From NCBI RefSeq assembly GCF_910593845.1, contig NZ_CAJVAS010000001.1:248001-312000 (forward strand): a stretch of 64,000 nt of DNA. The letters are read 5' to 3'. The stretch comes from Paenibacillus solanacearum (GTDB taxonomy: Bacteria > Bacillota > Bacilli > Paenibacillales > NBRC-103111). Under the pieces are notes generated by a model that saw only the letters and a list, made by a program, of their open reading frames with translations, did no database searches and was not told the origin of the DNA. The translations under genes were made by a program, and so were the position numbers. Positions 54,146 through 62,368 of this stretch are shown here, in pieces. How positions within the stretch are numbered: the stretch's first letter is position 1; each line of letters opens with the position of its first letter.

Positions 54146-55489
54146 ATGATGAACATGTTCGGGGGACGAAGGAAGCTAACGAAGGTTGTTGTATCGATTC
54201 CAGTCATACTCGCTTTAATGTCAGGCTGTTCCAAGGAAGCAAGCCCGGGCCCGGAGAAACCGCCTGCTCCGCAAGGAGCCGATTCGTTCGATACGTCCAA
54301 GCCTGTCAAGCTCAGTCTCTATATGGGACTGCTGCAGCCGGATGAATGGATTCAGAAGCATATTATCGGACCGGTTCAGAAGAAGTACCCGAATATTAGC
54401 ATTGATATTGTAAGGAAAGGGAAGGGGACCAATCCGGATGAGCTCGTCGTCGCGGGGATGTTTCCGGATCTGATCTACGAGAGCATCCCGCGCTACACGC
54501 CGTACAAAGACTTGGGGCTGCTGTACGACATGAACGACATGATCAAGAAGTACAAATTCGATGTCGGCAAGCTCAACCCGGTCGTCGTCGACGCGCTGAA
54601 AGTATGGGGAAGCGGCGGAGAGCTGTATCACATGCCGCTCTGGATGAATTTCACGGCGCTGTATTATAACAAGGATATATTTGACAAGTTTGGCGTTGCG
54701 TATCCGAAAGACGGCATGACGTGGGACGAAGCGATCGAGCTGTCCAAATCGTTGACCCGAACGCAGGATAACGTTGCCTACAGAGGATTGGATCCTACGA
54801 GTATTACGGGAATGGCCCATCAGCTCGGCTTGAACTTCGTCGATCCGAAAACGAATCAGGCGCTGCTGGAGAACGACGGCTTCAAACGAATTTTCCAAAC
54901 GTTCCTGACCGCCTATAAAATTCCCGGCAACGAAATGAGGGGTGTCTCCAGGGATACGTTCCTGAAGGACAGAACGATGGCGATGTATCCCTTCTACGCG
55001 GACATGGTAACGCTGCTCGCAGACTCGGCGGCCAAAGGCGCGCCGGTCAACTGGGATATGGCCTCGCTGCCCTCGTTTCCCGAACGGCCGGGAATCGGGT
55101 ACGAAGTCGACTCTCATAATTTGTCGATCAGCAGCAGCAGCCAGAACAAGGACGCCGCGTTCATGGTCGTGTCGTATTTAACGTCGCTCGAGCCACAGCT
55201 GGAATTGAGCAAATCCGGTTATTTGCCCGTGACGACCGATCCCGAACCGCTCAAAAGCTTCGGAGCGAATCAGCCGGAGCTGAAAGGGAAGCATCTTGAC
55301 GCCATCTTCAAAACAAAGCCGGCGCCATTCCATAAATTTACGCCGTACGATTCGCTTGCTACCGGACGCTTGAGCCCGGCGCTCGCCGAAGCGGAGAAAG
55401 GCAAAGACATCAATACCGCGCTGAGGGAAGCCAGCGAAGCGGCTAATAAATTGATACAGGAAAAATTGGCAGCGACGGCGGCCAAATAG
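54146..55489 (+). CDS. Orphan extracellular sugar-binding lipoprotein (family 1 SBP)
   Basis: A 447-residue lipoprotein: leader with KVVVSIPVILALM and lipobox LMSGC, then a Pro/Gly linker. Core features are VQKKYPNISIDIVRKGKGTN, ALYYNKDIFDKFGVAYPKDG, NWDMASLPSFPERPGIGYEV and a C-terminal DINTALREASEAANKLIQEK helix. It is closely related to the protein at 8703 in motif spacing. AGGAGGG lies just upstream of ATG codons at 54146 and 54149; the first is given here. It precedes a GH43 enzyme and a sulfatase on the same strand, suggesting that it captures the sugar those enzymes release or trim. No permease is adjacent. Confidence 0.9.
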   Translation: MMNMFGGRRKLTKVVVSIPVILALMSGCSKEASPGPEKPPAPQGADSFDTSKPVKLSLYMGLLQPDEWIQKHIIGPVQKKYPNISIDIVRKGKGTNPDELVVAGMFPDLIYESIPRYTPYKDLGLLYDMNDMIKKYKFDVGKLNPVVVDALKVWGSGGELYHMPLWMNFTALYYNKDIFDKFGVAYPKDGMTWDEAIELSKSLTRTQDNVAYRGLDPTSITGMAHQLGLNFVDPKTNQALLENDGFKRIFQTFLTAYKIPGNEMRGVSRDTFLKDRTMAMYPFYADMVTLLADSAAKGAPVNWDMASLPSFPERPGIGYEVDSHNLSISSSSQNKDAAFMVVSYLTSLEPQLELSKSGYLPVTTDPEPLKSFGANQPELKGKHLDAIFKTKPAPFHKFTPYDSLATGRLSPALAEAEKGKDINTALREASEAANKLIQEKLAATAAK

Positions 55490-55508
55490 CGGAATACATA
55501 CCTTATGT

Positions 55509-55553
55509 AAGGACCGGTGCGCTTGTGCTTATGACAAGACATTGGTCTTTTTT
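55509..55553 (+). terminator. Possible terminator after the binding-protein gene
   Basis: AAGGACC and GGTCTT arms, with an inner AAGAC/GTCTT alternative, precede a run of six T residues. Confidence 0.5.
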
Positions 55554-55714
55554 GCGTTTCTGGACGCATATGCCAAATAGTCGAATTAGGCAAGTTCTTA
55601 ATCGATTCGAGCATAGGAACGAAAGGGGCGAATTGATATACTAGGTGTGCCGGCGACGAACCAACCGGGCTGCATTCGGCAACCGATTCGTTACAGCAAA
55701 GGAGAGAACGATTC

Positions 55715-56704
55715 ATGTCTACACCGACCTCACATTACAAAAATCCGCTGCCGATTCAACATATTGGCGATCCGTACATTTTGCGGGCGTCTGACGGCAA
55801 ATATTATTGCTATCCTACATCCGCTGGCGAGAAAGGGTTCAAAACCTGGTCCTCGGACGATCTGGTTCATTGGAAAGAAGAAGGATTCATCTACGAGAAA
55901 AATGAACGCTCGTGGGGGTTCAGGCAGTTTTGGGCGCCGGAAGTGGTTGAACGCAGCGGCAAGTTCTATATGTACTATACGGCGCGCTGGAAAGAGAAGG
56001 ACAGCTTGCGGATCGGCGTTGCCGTAGCCGACCGTCCGACGGGACCGTTCGTCGATGTATACGACCATCCGATGTTTGATTTCGGCTATGCCGCCATCGA
56101 CGCGAATATTTTGTTCGACGATGACGGAAAGATGTACATGTATTATTCGAGAGACTGCTCGGAAAATATCGTGAACGGCCGGTACGAAAGCCATATATAC
56201 GGCATTCAGTTGGGCGACGATATGATTACGACCGTAGGCGAGGCTGTCTGCTTGACGAGGCCGGATCAGGAGTGGGAGATGAAATCGCTCGCTCAGCAGC
56301 GGTTATGGAATGAAGGCCCGTTCACGATCAAGCGAAACGGCGTTTATTATTTGACGTACTCCGCCAACTTTTTTGGAGGACGTCATTACTCGGTCGGCTA
56401 TGCCGTATCCGACCAACCGCTCGGTCCGTTCCGCAAATACGAGCACAATCCCGTGCTGGCCAGCAATTGCGAGGAAATATCCGGTCCGGGGCATCACAGC
56501 ATCATCGCCTCGCCTGACGGCACGGAGCTGTTCATGGTGTATCACACGCATACCGATCCTGCCAAGGGCGGCGGCAACCGGCAAGTGTGCATAGACCGGA
56601 TGGGCTTCAGGGAGGACGGTACGATCTTCGTCAAGGGTCCGACCCTTAGCGAGCAGCCGGTGCCTTCCGGAGCGGGAACGACAATGAAGGCCGGCAACGA
56701 ATAA
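55715..56704 (+). CDS. GH43-family glycoside hydrolase
   Basis: A 329-residue five-bladed beta-propeller enzyme. The expected catalytic residues are present: Asp19 in HIGDPYI (base), Asp129 in AAIDANIL (pKa modulator) and Glu200 in LWNEGPF (acid). Other family traits are WAPEVVERSGKFYMYYTARW and the late GPGHHSIIASPDGTELFMVY with its central His. GH43 enzymes remove arabinose, xylose or galactose units. AAAGGAGAG precedes the ATG. No signal peptide is seen, so it probably acts inside the cell on imported oligosaccharides. It is 94 bases upstream of a sulfatase gene on the same strand. Confidence 0.92.
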   Translation: MSTPTSHYKNPLPIQHIGDPYILRASDGKYYCYPTSAGEKGFKTWSSDDLVHWKEEGFIYEKNERSWGFRQFWAPEVVERSGKFYMYYTARWKEKDSLRIGVAVADRPTGPFVDVYDHPMFDFGYAAIDANILFDDDGKMYMYYSRDCSENIVNGRYESHIYGIQLGDDMITTVGEAVCLTRPDQEWEMKSLAQQRLWNEGPFTIKRNGVYYLTYSANFFGGRHYSVGYAVSDQPLGPFRKYEHNPVLASNCEEISGPGHHSIIASPDGTELFMVYHTHTDPAKGGGNRQVCIDRMGFREDGTIFVKGPTLSEQPVPSGAGTTMKAGNE

Positions 56705-56798
56705 ACAGCCTTTCGTACCACAACACGGCGGCACTCGATCACGGTGTCGCCTGCGCTTGTTCGGGGAATGACATTGCAGCCGAAGGAATGTGAATACA

Positions 56799-58511
56799 AT
56801 GGAGAAGAAAATATCCCGCAGGGCATTTATGATTGGACTGGGCGCATTGGGAGGAACGATTGCGGCGGCTTCCGCGGGCGCATGGCTGCTTGGCGGTTCT
56901 CCGAAGCTTCCCGGCGAATCGACTGCGTCCGGAGAGCTGGGCGGACCGGCTCCTTCCCTGCCGCCGAAGAAAAAGCCGAATATCGTAGTCATTCTCGCGG
57001 ACGATATGGGGTATTCGGATATCGGCTGTTACGGCGGTATGACCGATACGCCTAACCTCGACGCCTTGGCTGCGAATGGCGTCAGGCTTACGCAATTTAC
57101 GAATACGGCCCGCTGCTCTCCGTCCAGGGCATCGCTTCTGACGGGCCTGCATCCGCATCAAGCCGGAATGGCGCATCTCCAGGGCATGTATGGTCCGTAC
57201 ACGGAGAAGCTCAACGACAACTGTGTAACGATCGCGGAGGTTTTGAAAGAAAGCGGTTACGGTACCTATATGGCGGGCAAATGGCATCTCGGCAGCGGAC
57301 TGCCGCATCAGCGGGGCTTTGATCAGGCGTATCATTACCCTGGAGGCGATTTTTTCTCCAAGAAGGGGATTATGCTCAATGGCGGAAAGCTAAATCCCGA
57401 TGCGTTCGGCAGCGAGTATTACTCTACGGACGACATGACCACGCGGGCGATCGGCATGCTGGAGAATCACCGCAAGCAGGCGGCGGAGAAGCCGTTTTTC
57501 CTGTATATGACGTATACGGCTCCACACTTTCCGCTGCAGGCGAAGGCCAAAGACATCGCCAAGTACAAAGGACGCTTCGATCAGGGCTGGGATGCGCTGC
57601 GGAAGCAAAAGTTCGACCGCATGAAGCAAATGGGTCTGATCGACCCCCGCTGGGAGCTGCCGGCCTTGAGCGATTCGGGCGCTCCTTCCTGGGACAAGGA
57701 GACGTCCAAATCCTGGAGGCTGCGGGCCATGGAAGTGTATGCAGCCATGGTGGACTGCATGGATCAAAACATCGGTAGGCTGGTCGAGACGCTGCGAGCA
57801 TCCGGCGAGCTCGAGAACACGCTCTTGCTATTTCTTTCGGACAATGGCGGCAATGCGGAATTTCTTAACATCAAGAATACGGCGAAGCTGCCCGGAGGCC
57901 CCGGGTATGCCGTCGCGAACGGTCACTATGGCGCAGGCTGGGCCAGTCTCTCCAACACGCCGTTCCGCATGTTCAAGCATTACGTTCATCAAGGCGGCAT
58001 CGCCACGCCTTTCATTGTGCATTGGCCCGCAGGGCTCAAGGAGAAGGGGGTTCTGAGGAAAACGCCGGCGCAGCTGACGGACATGATGCCGACGGTGCTC
58101 GAGGCAAGCGGATCGAGCTATCCGGAGACGTTCAAGGGCCGCGCGATCATCCCATCCGAAGGACGCAGCATGATTCCGATCTTTCAGAGCGACCAGTCGG
58201 ATAAGTCGTACTTGTTCTGGGAGCATGAGGGCAACTGCGGGGTGCGGCATAACCAATGGAAGCTGGTAAAGTTCGAGAAATATGCTTGGGAGCTGTACGA
58301 TCTGGAGAAGGACGGGACGGAAATGCATGACCTTGCCGCGCAGCAGCCCGATCTTGTCAAGCAGTTGAGCGACGAGTACGAGAAATGGGCCAAACGGGCG
58401 AACGTGTTGAAGAAGGAAGATTATATGAAATATGCCAAGGGCGATAAGGACGGCGAAGGCCCTAACGGACCGATCAATTTGCGAACGTTCAAGGGCGCAG
58501 CTGGGAAATAA
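56799..58511 (+). CDS. Tat-exported arylsulfatase-family sulfatase (Cys type)
   Basis: A 570-residue S1-family sulfatase. A twin-arginine motif SRRAFM at residues 6-11 begins a Tat signal with hydrophobic stretch IGLGALGGTIAAASAGAWLL. Metal ligands are in VVILADDMGYSD, the formylglycine site is CSPSRAS with Cys106, and further site residues are in MAGKWHLG and LFLSDNGGN. GAAGGAATG precedes the ATG at 56799. Cys-type sulfatases need a formylglycine-generating enzyme or anSME; neither is encoded in the window. Export folded by Tat fits maturation in the cytoplasm. It probably desulfates a polysaccharide, together with the nearby GH43 enzyme. Confidence 0.93.
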   Translation: MEKKISRRAFMIGLGALGGTIAAASAGAWLLGGSPKLPGESTASGELGGPAPSLPPKKKPNIVVILADDMGYSDIGCYGGMTDTPNLDALAANGVRLTQFTNTARCSPSRASLLTGLHPHQAGMAHLQGMYGPYTEKLNDNCVTIAEVLKESGYGTYMAGKWHLGSGLPHQRGFDQAYHYPGGDFFSKKGIMLNGGKLNPDAFGSEYYSTDDMTTRAIGMLENHRKQAAEKPFFLYMTYTAPHFPLQAKAKDIAKYKGRFDQGWDALRKQKFDRMKQMGLIDPRWELPALSDSGAPSWDKETSKSWRLRAMEVYAAMVDCMDQNIGRLVETLRASGELENTLLLFLSDNGGNAEFLNIKNTAKLPGGPGYAVANGHYGAGWASLSNTPFRMFKHYVHQGGIATPFIVHWPAGLKEKGVLRKTPAQLTDMMPTVLEASGSSYPETFKGRAIIPSEGRSMIPIFQSDQSDKSYLFWEHEGNCGVRHNQWKLVKFEKYAWELYDLEKDGTEMHDLAAQQPDLVKQLSDEYEKWAKRANVLKKEDYMKYAKGDKDGEGPNGPINLRTFKGAAGK

Positions 58512-58702
58512 CTCATCGGCGGCTGGCGAGCGTGCTCTATCTGCCATTTGCCATGGCAGCGTTTGAATCGGAGATGAAGCGGAAGGGTCCGGCCTTCGTC
58601 GTCTCCGACTTTGCATGGCAACGGCTTCCCGTTATATGCTGCGGGATGCCCGGCGGGACATTCGCTCTTGGGGATATATCGTTTACCGTTTATCGATTAT
58701 GG

Positions 58703-58729
58703 AAAAGCTTCGATGCGAAGCTTTTTTTT
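58703..58729 (+). terminator. Rho-independent terminator after the sulfatase gene
   Basis: AAAAGCTTCG and CGAAGCTTTT form a perfect 10-bp stem with a 3-base loop, followed by TTTT. Confidence 0.92.
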
Positions 58730-58789
58730 GTTTTATAGCGTGAAGCATTCCTTTATACTAGGTAAGAACAGGAAATAGGAGGGAATCGA

Positions 58790-59515
58790 ATGAAACTGGC
58801 ATTTATATCGGATATCCACGGCAATGCTGCCGCGCTTGATGCGGTTTTGGAAGATATCGGCGGCAAAGCGGTCGACCGGATTTACGTGCTTGGTGATCTG
58901 TGCTATCGCGGGCCGGAGCCGAAGCGTGCGCTGGATCGGGTCCGGTCGCTGCGGACCGAAGTGATCAAAGGAAATGCGGACGAGTGGGTTGTGCGCGGGG
59001 TACGTCCCGGAGAAGTGCCGGAGCAGGCGATCGGGATGATGAACCGGGAGCGCGACTGGACGCTGGCGCGATTGGATGCGGACGACGTCGCATATTTGAA
59101 CGGGCTCCCGCAGTCGCTTCGCTTGCAGTTCGAGGGCGTGTCGATCAGCGCCTTCCACGCGACGCCGGACAGCTTGTTCGAGATCGTCCCGCCCTTTGCG
59201 GCTGACGAGCAGATCCAAGCGAAGCTCATGACCGCCGAAGCGGCGGACATTTACATATACGGCCATATCCACAAACCGTATATCCGGTATTTGGACGGGA
59301 AAGTCGTCATCAATACGGGAAGCGTCGGTTTACCCTTCGATGGGATGACGAAAGCGTCCTATGCGATCGTAGAGGTGGAGCAGGGAAGCATCCGTACTTC
59401 GCTGGAGCGGGTTGCTTTTCCGGCGGAGGGCGTGATCCGGCAATATGAGGAAGCGCAGTACCCTAATGCGGAGATGATGGCGTCCGTTATTCGTAATGCG
59501 AGCGTGAAGCTGTGA
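58790..59515 (+). CDS. YfcE/MJ0936-type metallophosphoesterase
   Basis: A 241-residue phosphodiesterase-fold protein. Motifs in order are ISDIHGNAAALDAVL (DxH), VLGDLCYRGPEP (GDxxx), IKGNADEW (GNxD), ISAFHATP and IYGHIHKPYIRY (GHxH), with INTGSVGLPFDG at the end. All metal ligands are present. GGAGGGAATCGA precedes the ATG. Relatives hydrolyse phosphodiesters such as cyclic nucleotides or act on unknown substrates. It is a single-gene unit bounded by terminators. Confidence 0.9.
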   Translation: MKLAFISDIHGNAAALDAVLEDIGGKAVDRIYVLGDLCYRGPEPKRALDRVRSLRTEVIKGNADEWVVRGVRPGEVPEQAIGMMNRERDWTLARLDADDVAYLNGLPQSLRLQFEGVSISAFHATPDSLFEIVPPFAADEQIQAKLMTAEAADIYIYGHIHKPYIRYLDGKVVINTGSVGLPFDGMTKASYAIVEVEQGSIRTSLERVAFPAEGVIRQYEEAQYPNAEMMASVIRNASVKL

Positions 59516-59811
59516 GTGCGGATTTCATAATGCGCAAGAATGGCGCAGCCGTAACGAACGGTCGGGAATAAACCGTATAGGCGCACACGGATGTCGTTGA
59601 GGCACGGATCGCCGTATCGTTGACTGCTATCGTCGGCTTGAATTCGGTACTCGTGACGAGCTTAGGGCGGCCGAATGGGCTGGTCGTGAGCGACAAACAA
59701 ATACTGGACACTCAAAAGGGAAGACTGCCGAATAATAGCTGGCGTCTTCCCTTTGGATTGGTACAAGCGACGGAATAAGGACATGCGCACCGCTTTCGCA
59801 TTCGCTCCCGT
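59516..59811. other. Intergenic region with a terminator and an unexplained coding-like stretch
   Basis: About 300 bases between convergent genes. AAAAGGGAAGAC and GTCTTCCCTTT (59715-59754) form a 10-bp stem with an inner GCC/GGC pairing and a T-run on the minus strand, so it probably ends the MATE transcript. On the plus strand an open stretch at about 59581-59779 reads ARIAVSLTAIVGLNSVLVTS and GRPNGLVVSDKQILD in one frame without a credible start; it may be a decayed gene. Confidence 0.45.
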
Positions 59812-61176
59812 TTATGCACCCGCCGAGGCGGGCTTCGATTCGGGCTTTACGAGCACCTTGCTCTCCCATGCCCGGCTTCTCCACCGGTACAGCAGAATGA
59901 ATCCCCGCACCCATTCGTCGATAATAAACACGATCCATATCCCGATCAGACCGAAGCCGAAATGAAGTCCCAGCAAGTAGGTGAGCGGGATGCTCACTCC
60001 CCAGATCACGAGCAAGCCGGTGATCACGATGAATCGCGCGTCGCCGCTCGCCCGCAGCGCTTCGCCGATGACGATGTTGAGGCAACGGCCCGGCTCCAGC
60101 AGAAACCCCAGACAGAGCAGGAAAGCGCCGAGCGAGATAATATCCGCTTCCTGGGTAAACAGACCGAGCAGCGGCTTCCGGAATGCGACGATGACCGTAA
60201 CCGCGCACAAGGACAGCAGCATGCTGAGACGGAGGCTGCGGTACAGTTGGCGATACGCCGACTCCTTGTCCCCGGCGCCCACGAGACGGCCGATCAGGAT
60301 CATCGTTCCCCGGCCCAGCGAGATGGCGAGCACCATAATGAAATACATAATGTTCTGTGTATAAATGCGCGTAGACAACAGCTCGGCGCCGAGCGATGTG
60401 ATGAAATAGGTCGTTACAAGCTGGCTGGCCGAATAGGAGAGCTGATTGCTCCCTGTCGGGATGCCGACGGCGATAATTTTTTTCAAATCGTCCTTTCTGC
60501 ACTGCAAAAACGACTTCCAGCCGATAGGCAGCCGCACGACTTTGCGAAGGATGAAGCCGTAGGCGGCGAGAGCGACGCATTGGCTGATGACCGCGGAGAT
60601 GGCGACGCCGGGCACGCCAAGCTTCGGAAAGCCGCCGGGTCCGAAGATGAACAGGAAGTTGCCCGTCAAGTTGAGCAAATTCATGCCGACGCTGACCATC
60701 ATCGTATAACGCGTAAACCCGTGCACCTGGGTAATGGCCGAGATCGTCAAATTGACCGCCTGCACGAACAGTGCCCCGCCGACAATGACCAGGTAGGTCC
60801 GCGCTTGACCAAGCAGCTCCGGCTGCAAGCCGAACAGGCCGAGCAGCGGACGGCTGAAGACGATCATGGCGAAGCTGACGGCGAGTCCGAACGCCAAATT
60901 CAACACAATGGCGCCGGCGGCGAAGCGCTTAACGTCACTCGTCTTGTTAGCACCCAAATATTGCGAGATCACGATCGCCGTGCCGGCCGAAACGACCTGC
61001 AGCAGCAAAAAGGCAAACAGGATCAGCTGGTTGGACACGCCGACGGAAGCAACCGCCGCGTCGGATACTTTGCTGACCATGAACGTATCCGCGGTCCGCA
61101 TGAACATTTGCAGCGACGATTCGATAAATAACGGCCAGGTGATTGCGAATAGCGCCAGCTTTTTCGGAGTGGACAT
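59812..61176 (-). CDS. MATE-family efflux transporter
   Basis: A 454-residue inner-membrane protein with twelve helices in two MatE repeats. Features include LFIESSLQMFMRTADTFMVS at helix 1, NQLILFAFLLLQVVSAGTAI, the second-repeat start GIPTGSNQLSYSASQLVTTY, and GRGTMILIGRLVGAGDKESA. It would export drugs, dyes or metabolites using sodium or proton flow. The start is the ATG at 61176 with GAAGAAGGT upstream; the longer frame to 61281 is not hydrophobic and lacks a site. It is divergent from the GntR regulator, but the 350-base gap and the operator position suggest independent control. Confidence 0.9.
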   Translation of the reverse strand: MSTPKKLALFAITWPLFIESSLQMFMRTADTFMVSKVSDAAVASVGVSNQLILFAFLLLQVVSAGTAIVISQYLGANKTSDVKRFAAGAIVLNLAFGLAVSFAMIVFSRPLLGLFGLQPELLGQARTYLVIVGGALFVQAVNLTISAITQVHGFTRYTMMVSVGMNLLNLTGNFLFIFGPGGFPKLGVPGVAISAVISQCVALAAYGFILRKVVRLPIGWKSFLQCRKDDLKKIIAVGIPTGSNQLSYSASQLVTTYFITSLGAELLSTRIYTQNIMYFIMVLAISLGRGTMILIGRLVGAGDKESAYRQLYRSLRLSMLLSLCAVTVIVAFRKPLLGLFTQEADIISLGAFLLCLGFLLEPGRCLNIVIGEALRASGDARFIVITGLLVIWGVSIPLTYLLGLHFGFGLIGIWIVFIIDEWVRGFILLYRWRSRAWESKVLVKPESKPASAGA

Positions 61177-61448
61177 GAGGTGTACCTTCTTCCCGGTGTG
61201 GTGTGGCTCCTTTGTCTCATTATAAGCGAGAAGGCGGGAATTTGCCGTAACAAGTTGTCGCGCGAGCGATAAAAAAATCATGCGTGTTCGGCATTGGCGG
61301 AAGAGCTTTGGGAACCGGCCGGGGCTCGATCACGTGACGTGCAGCGCTGAAATAAGCAATCGGGATTGGTGCGGCGCGGATGTTGTAACAACGACAATGC
61401 TGTAAAACGGATCAAGTGGTTTAACGGAAGAAGATGTCAAACGGAGGA

Positions 61449-61507
61449 TTGACAAGTGGAACGCATTGGTATATTTTTAGCTTAATGACATATTGTTATA
61501 ACAATAT
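61449..61507 (+). promoter_or_regulatory. Promoter and palindromic operator of the GntR regulator
   Basis: A consensus -35 TTGACA (61449-61454) is followed by TATATT (61470-61475) or an overlapping TATTTT at 17-base spacing. Downstream lies ATATTGTTATAACAATAT (61490-61507), a perfect 18-bp palindrome about 22 bases before the GntR start. This is the expected form of a GntR/HutC-type autoregulatory operator. Confidence 0.8.
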
Positions 61508-61529
61508 AATAAATCATCAGGAGGCTCGG

Positions 61530-62270
61530 ATGGATAAACAGCGCAAACAATTGGATTCCAGCAGCCCGCTGCCTCTGCATTACCAGCTGCAGGAGATCAT
61601 CAGGCACGAAGCGTTAAATGGGGAGCTCGCAGATCCAAGCGGCAAGATGCCGACGGAGAACGAGCTGATGGCCCGGTTCGAAGTGAGCCGCATTACAGTG
61701 CGGCAGGCGCTTTCCAAATTGGTCGACCAAGGGCTGCTTCACCGGGAGAGGGGCAAGGGAACCTTTCTGAAAACGAATCATGCCGAACAGTGGACAGGGC
61801 AGCTGCTCGGATTTGCCGAGACGATTGCCGCCTCGGGCTTCACGCCCGGAGGCAAGACGCTACAGCACGGCATCGTCCAGGAGCTTCCCGCCGAAATCCG
61901 AAGCAAGCTGCAGGTCCGGACGGCATGGGAACTGAAGCGTCTGCGTTACGCCGATGAGCTGCCGATCGCGATCGAGCATTCATACTTTCCCGAGCCGATC
62001 GGCAAGCGGATGGAGCAGCAGGAGCTGGGCTCCGTGCTGACTTACGCCTACTTGGAGAAGGAGCTTGGGGTCTCGCTGCGCAGCGGCACGCAGACCATCA
62101 GCGCGAGGATCGCCGGCAAGCACGAGTCCAAACTGCTCGGTATCGCCGAAGGAAGCGCCCTGCTATCCATTGAACGGGTGATTTTCGCAGCGGATCAAGC
62201 CCCTGTCGAGTATTTGGAGGCGGTATACCGGCCGGATTATTTCCAGTACACCGTTCAGCTGCGGCGTTAA
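61530..62270 (+). CDS. GntR-family regulator with UTRA domain (HutC subfamily)
   Basis: A 246-residue regulator. The N-terminal winged helix has PLHYQLQEIIRHEALNGEL, MPTENELMARFEVSRITVRQ and ALSKLVDQGLLHRERGKGTF. The C-terminal UTRA ligand domain (about 90-246) has ELKRLRYADELPIAIEHSYF and a closing GSALLSIERVIF segment. AGGAGG lies 5-6 bases before the ATG at 61530; the frame runs upstream across the operator. It is followed at 98 bases by an enolase-superfamily gene and then an aldehyde dehydrogenase. The likely role is repression of a sugar-acid pathway, relieved by a pathway sugar or sugar phosphate. Confidence 0.92.
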   Translation: MDKQRKQLDSSSPLPLHYQLQEIIRHEALNGELADPSGKMPTENELMARFEVSRITVRQALSKLVDQGLLHRERGKGTFLKTNHAEQWTGQLLGFAETIAASGFTPGGKTLQHGIVQELPAEIRSKLQVRTAWELKRLRYADELPIAIEHSYFPEPIGKRMEQQELGSVLTYAYLEKELGVSLRSGTQTISARIAGKHESKLLGIAEGSALLSIERVIFAADQAPVEYLEAVYRPDYFQYTVQLRR

Positions 62271-62368
62271 GTCTGCCTGCACAATGGGTACTCGGTACAG
62301 CGCAGCGATGGCGGTAGGGGACGGCAGTCCTTAATTCGAAGTCATAACAAGCTTGGGAGGGATGGCTT

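Noticed and set aside
59962-61131. A 389-codon plus-strand frame opposite the MATE gene
   Set aside because: Low-complexity hydrophilic shadow (rich in Asp, Arg, His); the MATE gene on the other strand has twelve membrane helices.
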